In this document: positions 54,520 to 63,840 of the stretch, one piece after another | How the letters are laid out: each line of letters begins with the position of its first letter | Numbering within the stretch: position 1 is the stretch's first letter | NCBI RefSeq assembly: GCF_050589625.1 | Contig: NZ_JBNGOP010000023.1 | Location: 25,024 to 89,023 of the forward strand | Direction: 5' to 3' | Length of the DNA: 64,000 nucleotides | Source: Pelagihabitans sp947500445 | Lineage (GTDB): Bacteria > Bacteroidota > Bacteroidia > Flavobacteriales > Flavobacteriaceae | Made by a program: the position numbers and the translations under genes | The notes under the pieces: model-generated | Seen by the model: only the letters and a program-made list of their open reading frames with translations | Database searches by the model: none | What the model was told of the DNA's origin: nothing

Positions 54520-55380
54520 TTAATTGTTCAACGCTTCCGCACCACCGACAATTTCCAAAATTTCATTGGTAATAGCGGCCTGTCGCGCTTTGTTGTACGT
54601 TAACTTCAATTGATCTCGCAACTCGGTAGCATTGTCGGTCGCTTTATGCATTGCGGTCATTCGAGCGCCGTGTTCGCTAGCAAAAGAATCGCGAATACCC
54701 TTGTACAACTGTGTTTTTAACGATTTTGGAATCAATTGTTCCACAATCTCCACTTTTGAAGGTTCAAAAATATAATCACCACTGGAAGCCTCGGCCCCTT
54801 CTACGGGAACGATCGGTAAAAATTGCTCCGTCATTATTAGCTGTGTCGCAGCGTTTTTGAACTTGTTATAAACGATATCGATACGGTCATATTCCCCTGT
54901 GGTAAACAGTTCCATGAGGGCCTCGGCAATTTTGGCAACGTTATCGAACGTAAGCTCGTCATACACCTCGCTATGGTTGGCGATTACCTTATGGGATTTG
55001 CCAAGGATATCGTTCGCCTTTTTACCGATAGCCATAAAATCGACTTCCTTGCCCGCATAGGTATCGTTCGCAAGCGCCATGCTCTGTTTGATGATGTTGG
55101 TGTTGAACGCACCGCACAGGCCTCTGTTGGAGGTTATCGCCACCACCAATACCTTGTTCACTTCTCGATTGTCGGAAAAGCTACTTCCAGAATCGGCATC
55201 CAAACTAGCGCTCAAACTCTGCAACAACTCGGTAAGCTTATCGGCATAGGGCCGCATGGCCGTAATGGCATCCTGTGCTTTCTTCAACTTTGCAGCAGAA
55301 ACCATTTTCATGGCACTGGTAATCTGCATGGTCGATGATACCGATGCTATCCTGTTTCGTATTTCCTTTAGATTGGCCAT
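54520..55380 (-). CDS. atpG: ATP synthase gamma subunit
   Basis: Central shaft subunit of 286 residues. The N-terminal helix MANLKEIRNRIASVSSTMQI is followed by SAAKLKKAQDAI, and the C-terminal end MTAMHKATDNATELRDQLKL with YNKARQAAITNEILEIVGGA is the conserved coiled-coil partner. It rotates inside the alpha/beta hexamer. It is the last gene of the atp operon, separated from atpA by a four-helix-bundle gene. Confidence 0.97.
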   Translation of the reverse strand: MANLKEIRNRIASVSSTMQITSAMKMVSAAKLKKAQDAITAMRPYADKLTELLQSLSASLDADSGSSFSDNREVNKVLVVAITSNRGLCGAFNTNIIKQSMALANDTYAGKEVDFMAIGKKANDILGKSHKVIANHSEVYDELTFDNVAKIAEALMELFTTGEYDRIDIVYNKFKNAATQLIMTEQFLPIVPVEGAEASSGDYIFEPSKVEIVEQLIPKSLKTQLYKGIRDSFASEHGARMTAMHKATDNATELRDQLKLTYNKARQAAITNEILEIVGGAEALNN

Positions 55381-55410
55381 TTTTTCAAGTTATGAGTTAT
55401 GTGTTTGGAG

Positions 55411-55749
55411 TTAAGAGTTTTTGATAATCGCTACTAAAATTCTAATCAACTCCTCACACCTATCCATAATGTCCTTTGGTACTTGCCTTCCGGTAGCGCT
55501 CAATATCTCCAACCAATATTTGGTTTCATCGGCCTCCTTTAAAGCTATCCCAAATTTATTTTTAAAATCTTTTTTACTTACTCCCCGTTGCGCTTCTCTG
55601 GTGTTCGCCCCAATACTGGTGCCGCTTTTGAGTAGTTGCGAAGCAAGTTCAAAATCTTTGTTTTCTTTTAAGTAATCACAGTAGAGAACGACTTCACAAG
55701 CAAATTGAAAACTCTTGATCCGAATAGGACTGTCATTCAACTTACTCAT
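55411..55749 (-). CDS. Four-helix-bundle protein (23S intervening-sequence type) inside the atp operon
   Basis: Protein of 112 residues of the family named after proteins encoded in 23S rRNA intervening sequences; Avd of diversity-generating retroelements has the same fold. Signatures are IRIKSFQFACEVVLYCDYL, ASQLLKSGTSIGANTREAQR and the helix FKNKFGIALKEADETKYWLE. It sits between atpA and atpG, where nothing is normally found. The heptamer word ATGAGTT appears beside both ends (55388-55400 and, in reverse, 55744-55756), which suggests insertion of a mobile or repeat-borne unit. No reverse transcriptase is near. Function unknown. Confidence 0.88.
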   Translation of the reverse strand: MSKLNDSPIRIKSFQFACEVVLYCDYLKENKDFELASQLLKSGTSIGANTREAQRGVSKKDFKNKFGIALKEADETKYWLEILSATGRQVPKDIMDRCEELIRILVAIIKNS

Positions 55750-55772
55750 AACTCATCATTCTGAACTCCTAA

Positions 55773-57353
55773 CTAACCTCTGTACTTCCCCGAAAGGTCT
55801 TTCGCTACAGCTGTCAGGGTATCGATTACCTCATCGGTCAATTTACCGGATTTTAAGGTATCCAACACATCTCTGTGCTTGGCATTTAAAAACTCGATGT
55901 AATCGCGTTCAAATTCCTTTACTTTTTCAACGGGAACGTCGCGCAAAAGGTTTTTGGAACCGGCGTAGATAATCGCCACCTGATCTTCTACCGTAAAGGG
56001 GTCGTTCTGTGCCTGTTTCAAAATTTCAACGTTTCTACGTCCTTTTTCGATCACGTTCAAGGTTGCGGCATCCAAATCGGAACCGAACTTGGCAAAAGCT
56101 TCCAACTCGCGAAACTGTGCTTGATCCAGTTTTAAGGTACCGGCCACTTTCTTCATGGATTTGATCTGCGCGTTACCTCCAACACGGGATACGGATATCC
56201 CCACGTTGATCGCAGGGCGCACCCCTTGGTTAAACAGATCCTGCTCCAAAAATATCTGTCCATCGGTAATGGAGATCACATTGGTAGGGATATAGGCAGA
56301 CACATCGCCCGCCTGTGTTTCAATAATCGGCAGTGCCGTTAAGGAACCTCCTCCTTTTACCATCGGTTTTAAGGAATCGGGCAAGTCGTTCATGTTTTTT
56401 GCAATGGCATCGTCATTGATTACCTTTGCAGCACGCTCCAACAACCTGGAGTGTAGGTAAAATACATCACCAGGATAGGCCTCACGTCCCGGAGGTCTTC
56501 TCAAAAGAAGGGAAACCTCACGATATGCGACCGCTTGTTTGGAAAGGTCATCGTAAATGATCAATGCCGGTCTTCCCGTATCACGGAAATACTCTCCAAT
56601 AGAGGCACCCGCCATTGGGGCGTATACCTGCATCGGTGCAGGATCGGAAGCATTTGCCGCCACTATAGTGGTATAGGCCAATGCACCCTTATCTTCCAAG
56701 GTTTGTGCGATCGCTGCAACCGTAGAAGCCTTTTGGCCTATGGCAACATAGATACAATATACCGGTTCGCCGGCATCGTAAAATTCTTTCTGGTTTAATA
56801 TGGTGTCGATACAAACCGTTGTTTTCCCGGTTTGGCGGTCACCGATGACCAATTCACGCTGTCCCCTACCTACGGGAATCATCGCATCGATCGCTTTGAT
56901 ACCGGACTGCAACGGTTCGGTAACGGGCTCACGAAAAATAACACCCGGTGCTTTACGCTCCAAAGGCATTTCATAGGTATCCCCGGTGATAGGTCCTTTA
57001 CCGTCTATGGGGCTTCCGAGCGTATCCACTACACGTCCTACGATTCCCTCTCCAACGTTGATGGAGGCGATCCGTTGGGTACGTTTTACCGTAGCACCTT
57101 CCCGTATCTCTCTTGAAGGGCCCAACAGTACCACACCTACATTGTCTTCCTCGAGGTTCAATACAATTCCTTCCAATCCTCCTTCGAATTCTACCAATTC
57201 CCCGTATTGGGCGTTGGAAAGTCCGTATACTCGGGCGATACCATCACCTACCTGCAATACGGTTCCCACCTCGTCCAAACTTGCGGTGGCTTCAAATCCT
57301 GATAACTGTTGTTTTAAAATTGCTGATACCTCAGCGGCTTTTACTCCTGCCAT
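55773..57353 (-). CDS. atpA: ATP synthase alpha subunit
   Basis: Non-catalytic nucleotide-binding subunit of 526 residues. The P-loop is GDRQTGKTTV and the alpha signature is PAINVGISVSRVGG. Also seen are the N-terminal VLQVGDGIARVYGLSNAQYG and the arginine-finger region in the same signature. With beta it forms the F1 hexamer. The beta and epsilon genes are not in this window, as is usual in Flavobacteriaceae. Confidence 0.98.
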   Translation of the reverse strand: MAGVKAAEVSAILKQQLSGFEATASLDEVGTVLQVGDGIARVYGLSNAQYGELVEFEGGLEGIVLNLEEDNVGVVLLGPSREIREGATVKRTQRIASINVGEGIVGRVVDTLGSPIDGKGPITGDTYEMPLERKAPGVIFREPVTEPLQSGIKAIDAMIPVGRGQRELVIGDRQTGKTTVCIDTILNQKEFYDAGEPVYCIYVAIGQKASTVAAIAQTLEDKGALAYTTIVAANASDPAPMQVYAPMAGASIGEYFRDTGRPALIIYDDLSKQAVAYREVSLLLRRPPGREAYPGDVFYLHSRLLERAAKVINDDAIAKNMNDLPDSLKPMVKGGGSLTALPIIETQAGDVSAYIPTNVISITDGQIFLEQDLFNQGVRPAINVGISVSRVGGNAQIKSMKKVAGTLKLDQAQFRELEAFAKFGSDLDAATLNVIEKGRRNVEILKQAQNDPFTVEDQVAIIYAGSKNLLRDVPVEKVKEFERDYIEFLNAKHRDVLDTLKSGKLTDEVIDTLTAVAKDLSGKYRG

Positions 57354-57413
57354 TTTTTCTAGATATAAGACGTTAGATCTGAAACGTTGCCGTTCTGCGA
57401 TCCTGAGTTGTTG

Positions 57414-57953
57414 TTATAGACTGCTTGTAAATTCTCTTTTTAGGTTTCCCAATTTGTTGGCGATACTTGCATCATACTGTAAATCGCCCACCCTTAATAT
57501 AAAACCACCGACAATGCGCTCATCGACACGGTTTTCGATAGTGACCTCATTACCGGTCAATTGTGCTACCTGCTTCAATATTTTTTTCTCCAATTCGGGT
57601 GTCAAGGGCACGGCCGTGGTGACCAGCGCAATACCTTTTCCTTTACGATCCTCGTTTAGGATGATGAACTTTTCGGCAACGGCGTTCAGCATGCCGATCC
57701 GTTTGTTTTCCGATAAAATGGAAAAGAGGCCTTCTGTTATGGCGTGGCCGCCCTTAAAAATGAGTGCCAATGCATTTTTCTTCACCCCAGAGTTGATTAC
57801 GGGGCTCGACAAGGTTTTGGAAAGCTCCTCACTACCTGCAATGGTGGCTACTACCGAACGCATGTCTTTTTCGACCGCATCGGCTGCCTTTTGGTCCACC
57901 GCCAGGTCTAAAATTGCCTTTGCATATCGTATGGCTGCTCTTGAATCGTTCAT
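57414..57953 (-). CDS. atpH: ATP synthase delta subunit
   Basis: Stator subunit of 179 residues linking F1 to subunit b. The N-terminal helical domain (RAAIRYAKAILDLAVDQKAA) and the C-terminal block VTTAVPLTPELEKKILKQVA with VDERIVGGFILRVGDLQYDA are typical. It lies between atpF and atpA, in the normal order. Confidence 0.95.
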   Translation of the reverse strand: MNDSRAAIRYAKAILDLAVDQKAADAVEKDMRSVVATIAGSEELSKTLSSPVINSGVKKNALALIFKGGHAITEGLFSILSENKRIGMLNAVAEKFIILNEDRKGKGIALVTTAVPLTPELEKKILKQVAQLTGNEVTIENRVDERIVGGFILRVGDLQYDASIANKLGNLKREFTSSL

Positions 57954-58033
57954 TCTTTAGTTGTTATGCAATACGCTTTAAGTAGGGTTAAAAAAAATCC
58001 GTACCGAAACGTGCTTGCAATAGGGTCTAATTT

Positions 58034-58537
58034 CTAATTCAATTTTATATCACCCAACATATCCTCGACCAGCTTTAACTGTTTGTCCTTACCGGATAGT
58101 TGTTCTTTGATCACCTTTTCGGCGATATCAACGGAAAGTGTTGCCACTTGTGCCTTGATATCTGCAACAGCGGCTTTCTTCTCGCTCTCGATCGTTGCCT
58201 GTGCGGTCCGTACCATTTTATCCGCCTCAATTTTCGCTTGCTGCTTCGCTTCCGAAACGATGCTTTCTTTTATTTCACGGGCCTCTTTTAGCATGGCGTC
58301 TCTTTCCGCCCTAGCTTCCTTAAGAATACGTTCGTTGTCGGATTGCAAATTTTGCATTTCCTTTTTCGCTTCTTCGGCTGCGGCCAACGCACTTTTTATT
58401 GATTCTTCCCGATCGCTTACGGCGCCCAAAATAGGTTTCCAAGCGAATTTCTTTAAAATTAGCAAGAGGAATATGAAGGTAATGGCGGTCCAAAATACCA
58501 GACCGAATCCTGGGGTTACAAATTGCGTACTGTCCAT
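58034..58537 (-). CDS. atpF: ATP synthase subunit b
   Basis: Peripheral-stalk subunit of 167 residues. One N-terminal membrane segment (FGLVFWTAITFIFLLLILKK) is followed by a long charged coiled coil (EAKKEMQNLQSDNERILKEA and beyond) that dimerises and reaches F1. Normal order between atpE and atpH. Confidence 0.95.
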   Translation of the reverse strand: MDSTQFVTPGFGLVFWTAITFIFLLLILKKFAWKPILGAVSDREESIKSALAAAEEAKKEMQNLQSDNERILKEARAERDAMLKEAREIKESIVSEAKQQAKIEADKMVRTAQATIESEKKAAVADIKAQVATLSVDIAEKVIKEQLSGKDKQLKLVEDMLGDIKLN

Positions 58538-58605
58538 AATAATTGTTACTTGATTACTACATCATTAAAATTAGGGTGCAACCAACCGTTACACCCTAAT
58601 CTTTT

Positions 58606-58848
58606 TTACTTAAGGAAGGATACAACTACCGCAAATAAAGCAACTGCCTCAACGAAGGCCGCTAAAATAAGTGCAGAAGATTGAATCTTTCCGTGCATTT
58701 CTGGCTGACGGGCCATAGCTTCCATGGCGCCTCCGCCAATCTTTCCAATACCCATTCCGGCACCAATAGCTGCCAAACCAGCTCCGATAGCTGCAATTGC
58801 GCCATAATCGGCCGCCGCCGCAACTTCTTGTACTAATGCTAGACTCAT
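58606..58848 (-). CDS. atpE: ATP synthase subunit c
   Basis: Ring-forming membrane subunit of 80 residues with two hydrophobic helices. Helix 1 is GAIAAIGAGLAAIGAGMGIG and the polar loop is ARQPEM. Helix 2 carries the ion-binding glutamate in LAAFVEAVALFAVVV. The residue after Glu is Ala and not the Ser/Thr typical of sodium-binding rings, so a proton-driven enzyme is likely. The extended N-terminus is hydrophobic but short. Confidence 0.97.
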   Translation of the reverse strand: MSLALVQEVAAAADYGAIAAIGAGLAAIGAGMGIGKIGGGAMEAMARQPEMHGKIQSSALILAAFVEAVALFAVVVSFLK

Positions 58849-58870
58849 AGTTCTAAAATATTTAAATTAA

Positions 58871-59953
58871 TTAATGATGTTCCTCTTCTGTTGCCATCCC
58901 GAAATAAAGGGCGGACAATACGGTAAAAATATAGGCCTGAATAGCCGTTACTATAATCTCTATCACTCCAATGAACAAAGCAAAGCCAACGGACACCGGG
59001 GCTATAAAAACCGATTTAAAAATAAATATCAACGACATCAGCGCCAACACAATAATATGACCTGCGGTAATATTGGCAAACAAACGTATCATCAACGAAA
59101 TAGGCTTCACGAACATTCCTATAATCTCGATGGGCATCAAGAAAATCTTCATCGGCACGGGAACTCCGGGCATCCAGAAAATATGCTTCCAATAATTTTT
59201 GTTTCCACTAAAAGTGGTGATGATAAAGGTGAAAATGGCCAACGTAAAAGTAAACGCAATGTTACCACTAAGGTTGGCCCCATTAAGAATAGGGATAAGG
59301 CCAAAGATGTTGTTTATCCATATAAAGAAGAATATGGTCAACAAATAGGGCATGTATTTTTTGTATTTGTGCTCCCCTATCATGGGGATGCCAATTTCGT
59401 CCCTTACGAAAACTACCAAAGGCTCTATAAAGCCCGCAATTCCTGTAGGAACGTTGTTTTCGGATTTTTTGTATCGTCTTGCCGCAGCAATAAAAATAAG
59501 GAGCAGCACGATTACGGATACCCACATCATAAAAACGTTTCTCGTAATGGAAATGTCCAAAGGCTTACTAGCGTTCACCGGATGGTGCTCGGCATCAAAA
59601 GAAACGGTATTCGCACCAGCGTCAAGCTGATAGATTTTTTCGTGAAGTTTTACAAATTTTCCGCCATTTCGCGCTACAATGACCTTTCCGGAATCGTCAT
59701 GTTCAAAGGCACTGGACATAAAGGTTACCAATCCGTTTTCCGTCCAAAGTATAATGGGCAACGGCAAGGATATCGGGTGATGGTTCCAATCGATAATGTG
59801 AAACTCGTGCGCATCCAGAACGTGATGCGTAATCATTGCCTGGGGGTTGAATTCAGCACCTTCCTCTTCAGTTTCAGATGAAAAAACTAAACTTGATGAA
59901 AATAAAATCAAGCAAATGGTTAGGAATCGTGTTTTCATGCTTTGCAACTTCAT
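58871..59953 (-). CDS. atpB: ATP synthase subunit a
   Basis: Membrane subunit of 360 residues from the ATG at 59953 (59938 is also possible). A signal peptide-like N-terminus (LTICLILFSSSLVFSSETEE) and a periplasmic domain of about 100 residues, usual in Bacteroidota, precede the channel part. The essential arginine is in MIRLFANITAGHIIVLAL. The promoter at 59991-60022 excludes the longer frame to 60025. First gene of atpBEFHAG. Confidence 0.95.
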   Translation of the reverse strand: MKLQSMKTRFLTICLILFSSSLVFSSETEEEGAEFNPQAMITHHVLDAHEFHIIDWNHHPISLPLPIILWTENGLVTFMSSAFEHDDSGKVIVARNGGKFVKLHEKIYQLDAGANTVSFDAEHHPVNASKPLDISITRNVFMMWVSVIVLLLIFIAAARRYKKSENNVPTGIAGFIEPLVVFVRDEIGIPMIGEHKYKKYMPYLLTIFFFIWINNIFGLIPILNGANLSGNIAFTFTLAIFTFIITTFSGNKNYWKHIFWMPGVPVPMKIFLMPIEIIGMFVKPISLMIRLFANITAGHIIVLALMSLIFIFKSVFIAPVSVGFALFIGVIEIIVTAIQAYIFTVLSALYFGMATEEEHH

Positions 59954-59990
59954 TCTAAATCGATTAATGCACCCCTCGTAAAATTCGGTG

Positions 59991-60022
59991 CAAATGTAAG
60001 CACATTTAATGATTGTCGCAAA
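59991..60022 (-). promoter_or_regulatory. Promoter of the atpBEFHAG operon
   Basis: On the minus strand TTTG (60022-60019), 20 bases, then TACATTTG (59998-59991): an exact fit to TTTG-N19-21-TAnnTTTG. It places the transcription start about 30-50 bases before atpB, separating the operon from the upstream atpZ group. Confidence 0.85.
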
Positions 60023-60084
60023 CAATATTTTAAAGCGGTTTAAAATGTGTTTTTCGACCTGTTTTGAGCACGTCGCACCGAAAG

Positions 60085-60483
60085 TTATTGCGGTTTGTTC
60101 AGGAAGAAATTGACACTGTATACCTCAAAAGCCAGAAAAACAAAATAGGGAATAAAAAAGTTGATGACATCGGGTTTCTTAAATTCAAAATCCGAGAGTA
60201 AAAAAGGTAACAAGAACAGGAAGGAAAGTATCATTTTTAGTAGGGTCCCTACCATAAAATGATTAAAGATCATTGTTGTACCGTTAGCGTACTTGTAGTT
60301 GATAACGGAAAAAATAAGCAGTACCGTGCAAAAATGAAAGCAATATACCTGCCAAATCGGAAAGAATAGGGGTTTTTGAGAAAAGCTATGATACAGGTAC
60401 ACATGAACCCCAAAAAGAATAATGGAAAGCAAACCCAACTTCAAAAGAAATGACAATTGTCGTTTCTTAAAAACTTCGTTCAT
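60085..60483 (-). CDS. Small membrane protein of the atp region, possible assembly factor
   Basis: Protein of 132 residues with four hydrophobic segments and little else (LLKLGLLSIILFGVHVYLYH, FHFCTVLLIFSVINYKYANG, MILSFLFLLPFLLSDFEFKK, FFIPYFVFLAFEVYSVNFFL). It lies in the position of atpI-type genes, 4 bases after atpZ, and is likely an ATP-synthase-related membrane factor. The family (often labelled by a DUF number) is not one I can name with certainty. Confidence 0.75.
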   Translation of the reverse strand: MNEVFKKRQLSFLLKLGLLSIILFGVHVYLYHSFSQKPLFFPIWQVYCFHFCTVLLIFSVINYKYANGTTMIFNHFMVGTLLKMILSFLFLLPFLLSDFEFKKPDVINFFIPYFVFLAFEVYSVNFFLNKPQ

Positions 60484-60487
60484 TTAT

Positions 60488-60721
60488 TTACTTGTCTTTT
60501 GAAGCCGAGTTAATATTCCGTATGACCATGTAAATGGATAGTAGTACACTCGTAAGTGCACATACCACGGTGAGCCAATTGGTGTCGTTCGGGAATCGTT
60601 CGTCCAACTTGACGCCGATATAGGAACCGACAAAGATGATACCCACCATTTGAAACACCATGCCTGAAAATCGGGCGTAGGCATTAAACTTATTGTGCTT
60701 ACGAGGCTTTTGCCGGTCCAT
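60488..60721 (-). CDS. atpZ: AtpZ/AtpI-family protein
   Basis: Protein of 77 residues with two membrane helices (RFSGMVFQMVGIIFVGSYIG and LTVVCALTSVLLSIYMVIRN). The middle segment VKLDERFPNDTNWLTV resembles AtpZ/AtpI, which help assemble the c ring or take up magnesium. Its start overlaps the end of the bactofilin gene by 23 bases, so it is translated from inside that gene. Confidence 0.86.
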   Translation of the reverse strand: MDRQKPRKHNKFNAYARFSGMVFQMVGIIFVGSYIGVKLDERFPNDTNWLTVVCALTSVLLSIYMVIRNINSASKDK

Positions 60722-61136
60722 TTTTGTTGCCTCCCAATGCGGCCGATTTAAAACTGCTTCCTGAAGAAATACCTGCCCCTCCCTTACCTTTCATGGTACA
60801 GGAAGCGTTGAACGTAGCACCCGGTTCTACCGCCAGTTTATTGACCGCTACCGTTCCTTCGATCACCGCTGAAGATTTTAGGGACAACAGGTCCGAAACC
60901 AATAACTCTCCGTTAAAGCTTCCTTCGATATCGGCATTGACACATTCCACTTTGCCGTGGATATAGCCGTCCTTTCCGATCACTACCTTTCCGGAGGTCT
61001 TTACGTTTCCATCCAATTTTCCGTCAATACGAAAATCGGCTTCGGAAACAATATCCCCTTTAATTTTAGTGTTTTTTTCTATTCTATTGGGTTGTCCGCC
61101 TATTTCGTGCATAGGTCTTTTGTTGTCTGAAAACAT
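60699..61136 (-). CDS. Bactofilin
   Basis: Polymer-forming cytoskeletal protein of 145 residues. The right-handed beta-helix repeats are visible (GDIVSEADFRIDGKLDGNVK, SGKVVIGKDGYIHGKVECVN, GELLVSDLLSLKSSAVIEGT) with flexible, Gly/Ser-rich ends. Bactofilins form filaments under the membrane and influence shape, polarity or motility. It lies between sprE and atpZ, 4 bases after sprE. Confidence 0.92.
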   Translation of the reverse strand: MFSDNKRPMHEIGGQPNRIEKNTKIKGDIVSEADFRIDGKLDGNVKTSGKVVIGKDGYIHGKVECVNADIEGSFNGELLVSDLLSLKSSAVIEGTVAVNKLAVEPGATFNASCTMKGKGGAGISSGSSFKSAALGGNKNGPAKAS

Positions 61137-61140
61137 ATTT

Positions 61141-63687
61141 TTATGGTTTTGGGGTTAACATTTTACTTGAATATTCCTGTAGGTTTTTGTGTACCTGGAT
61201 GATTTTATAGTTGGAGGATAAAATTACAAAATTCTCATTATCAACGCGGTAATCCTTGTTGTTTTTTAATAATTCGACATAGCCAAGGGCATAGGTCTTG
61301 GATTTGAAGCCATGTACGACCACAAACTGATCTTCCAAACTGTACACGTCCTTGGAAACGCTGTTTCTGTATTTTAGGTCGTCTATGGATTTCTGCAGGG
61401 TTTCCATTAGGGCTACCGCCTGTACTTCATCGCTTCTTTTAAAGGGGAAAAGCACTTTCCAATTTCCCGATTCGGTTTCCGTAGAAAATGTTTTTACCTC
61501 CAATTTTGGGAGCTGTTCGGCGATCATTTGTTCCGCCTTTTTGCCCTCCGGATTGTTGGGGTAGGTCAACGCAACATAGTTCAGCTGCTCCTTAAAGGAT
61601 TCAAACCCTTGTAGCCTTCCAATGGCATTGGCCTTGAGCATTTCGAACTTGGGCACTATGGGGTCCCCCGTAAACCGATCGATATTCTCCTCGGCGCCGG
61701 TAATCGTGCTCAAGAACGCCTGTTTTTGGTACTGTTTGTACAAGGCCGCATACCGTGCATCGGGACTATCTTCACCATCGGTAATAACCGCCCGAGGGTT
61801 TAGGATAATTTCCGCATATCGGGAGCCTGCGTGGTTTTGAACAATATCGTCCCGCATACCGGCCAATAATGGGCTGCCCTCCTCCTCATAAATTTTGTAT
61901 AGGTTGTATTTTGAGGGAAGGATCAATCGTTCTTCGGGGTCGTTTTCCAGCACGTTTTCCAACTTCCCGGCCGCCAATAGGTTTTCCTTAAACTTTTCCT
62001 TATAAATCAGACCCAACTGATAGTTCGCAAAATTACGTTCTTTGGAAAGGCTGTCGATTACCGATGGTTCCGTAGGGATACGGTCGGTGTAGAATGCAAC
62101 GGAATAGCGCTCTTCATCGGAAGGGTCGGTGGCAAGGCTGTCGGTTTGGGCAACTGCCTCCCCGGTAGCTTCGGAAGGCAAGGTTCTTGCCTTGTTGCTC
62201 CAACGCCAATCGTCCTCAAGGGCACGGTCGCCCCATTTTTGTTTAAAATCGGTTTGTCCGTAACCCAAACTGGTTACGTTATAAAAATAAAATTTTCCCT
62301 TGTTTTCCTTTCCGCCCTTAGTTTCGCCAAATGCCACAAACCCGGCCGTTTTCATGGCTTCTTCTTTTTTGGCAGCGGCTTCGGCCTCCCTTTTTAGTTC
62401 GGCAATATAATCGGAAAAGTAGGCCTCCCTATCTTCGGGCGACATGTTGTACAGGTTTAATACGCTATCCGTGTATTGTACGATATCTTCATAGGCAATC
62501 ACATCCTCTAGATTATCGAGTTTCTTTTTTGTGGCCCTGAACTTTTTGGTGTTTTCGGGTAGGTTGGTCAGTACACTATCGTAATATGCACCAGCGATCT
62601 TGTATTCATTTTCATCAAAATTATACTCTGCTAAATTTTCATAATTAAGGGCGTTCAGCTTGGGTTCGTTCTGTGTGGCCAGTAACGACTTGTTAAAATA
62701 GAGCAGGGCAAGGCTATCGGACTCTCCTTGCAGATGGAATTCGGCAATTTGACGGAAGATCCGGTCGAGAAAGGGCCGGTTTTCCCGATTTTCCTCAAGG
62801 TCCGTCAAATGTTCGAACACCTCCAGTTTGTTGGCATCGGTAATTTCGGTGTTCCGAATTTTCTGTATCTCGGCATTGATCATGTATACCCGAGGCGATT
62901 TTCTGTTCAGATCGATAACCTTATCGAACGCATAGTTGGCACTATCCTTAAATTGGAGCCTGTTGTACAGTTGTCCGATAATATAGTAGTACCGTCCTTT
63001 TTCCGGTTTATTTTTGGTGTAGTAGGATGCAATTTTGAGTTGTTGCACCGCGGTGTCCAATACCTTTAAATTAATGTAGGCCTGTGCCATCATGGCCCGG
63101 GCATCGGCATACTCTTGGTCCTCCAGTTTTTCATACTTGAGCAGCCGTTTCAGATTTTTAAGGGCCAGTTCCTCGTTTTCCAACCTGATATTGACCTTCT
63201 CTCGCCAAATATGGGCCTCGTTGAGCTTATCGCTGTAGTTGTACTTTTTAATGATGTAGTTGAACGCCTCCAATGCGGGAATGTACCGTTGGTCAAAGTA
63301 CCGTGCCTGTCCTAAAAGCAGAAAGGCCTCATCGGTCTGCGGATTGCGCTCCAAGTCCTTAATGTCCATACTATGTTTTTGTATGGCCTTGGTCGCCTTC
63401 TCTTCGGCAATAACAAAGTTGGGGTTGTTGTCTTCGGAATCAAGCTTGATATCCTCGGTTACCTGCAGGCGTTCTATGGGCAACAATTCCCAATAATCGT
63501 CCTTGTAATTGGCATTCAATTCCTTTTGCCCTTCTTCAAAGGCGATATTACCATTGTACAATACGTTGTACTTGGTGTTTAGGGCGTGGAAATTACGGTT
63601 TAAAAAAGCGTCCTTTTTGGTCGAGCAGGCACTAAAGGCCAAACCCGAAAAAACTGCCCCGAGAATAAATTTGTTTAGAAGCTTCAA
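61141..63687 (-). CDS. sprE: SprE/PorW-type lipoprotein of the type IX secretion system
   Basis: Lipoprotein of 848 residues with lipobox SGLAFSACSTKK, composed of TPR-like repeats (YFDQRYIPALEAFNYIIKKY, YADARAMMAQAYINLKVLDT, KGRYYYIIGQLYNRLQFKDS and others), with a central charged linker and a C-terminal domain (VVVHGFKSKTYALGYVELLK). Length, repeats and position beside the atp operon match SprE of Flavobacterium johnsoniae and PorW of Porphyromonas, which are needed for secretion through the T9SS and for gliding. Together with gldH it indicates a T9SS-carrying organism. Confidence 0.88.
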   Translation of the reverse strand: MKLLNKFILGAVFSGLAFSACSTKKDAFLNRNFHALNTKYNVLYNGNIAFEEGQKELNANYKDDYWELLPIERLQVTEDIKLDSEDNNPNFVIAEEKATKAIQKHSMDIKDLERNPQTDEAFLLLGQARYFDQRYIPALEAFNYIIKKYNYSDKLNEAHIWREKVNIRLENEELALKNLKRLLKYEKLEDQEYADARAMMAQAYINLKVLDTAVQQLKIASYYTKNKPEKGRYYYIIGQLYNRLQFKDSANYAFDKVIDLNRKSPRVYMINAEIQKIRNTEITDANKLEVFEHLTDLEENRENRPFLDRIFRQIAEFHLQGESDSLALLYFNKSLLATQNEPKLNALNYENLAEYNFDENEYKIAGAYYDSVLTNLPENTKKFRATKKKLDNLEDVIAYEDIVQYTDSVLNLYNMSPEDREAYFSDYIAELKREAEAAAKKEEAMKTAGFVAFGETKGGKENKGKFYFYNVTSLGYGQTDFKQKWGDRALEDDWRWSNKARTLPSEATGEAVAQTDSLATDPSDEERYSVAFYTDRIPTEPSVIDSLSKERNFANYQLGLIYKEKFKENLLAAGKLENVLENDPEERLILPSKYNLYKIYEEEGSPLLAGMRDDIVQNHAGSRYAEIILNPRAVITDGEDSPDARYAALYKQYQKQAFLSTITGAEENIDRFTGDPIVPKFEMLKANAIGRLQGFESFKEQLNYVALTYPNNPEGKKAEQMIAEQLPKLEVKTFSTETESGNWKVLFPFKRSDEVQAVALMETLQKSIDDLKYRNSVSKDVYSLEDQFVVVHGFKSKTYALGYVELLKNNKDYRVDNENFVILSSNYKIIQVHKNLQEYSSKMLTPKP

Positions 63688-63840
63688 AATTGTGTGTATG
63701 CGTACGTACTACCTTAACTGAAAATCAACCGCAATATTATGCAGTTGGTCGATAAAAATAGTAAAACAGGGGCTATCAGCGTCTTAAAATATAAAAACTT
63801 TACGTGCCGGCGGTGGTATTGTGTTGAAACGCGGGGAAAA

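Noticed and set aside
55411..55749. Diversity-generating retroelement suggested by the Avd-like fold
   Set aside because: No reverse transcriptase, template repeat or variable repeat nearby; the fold is shared with many unrelated small proteins.
56986..57960. Long plus-strand frame (324 codons) opposite atpA and atpH
   Set aside because: It is the antisense of two well-conserved genes; the product is Ser/Pro-rich with no domain.
58874..59881. Long plus-strand frame (335 codons) opposite atpB
   Set aside because: Antisense of atpB; composition is typical of an opposite-strand shadow.
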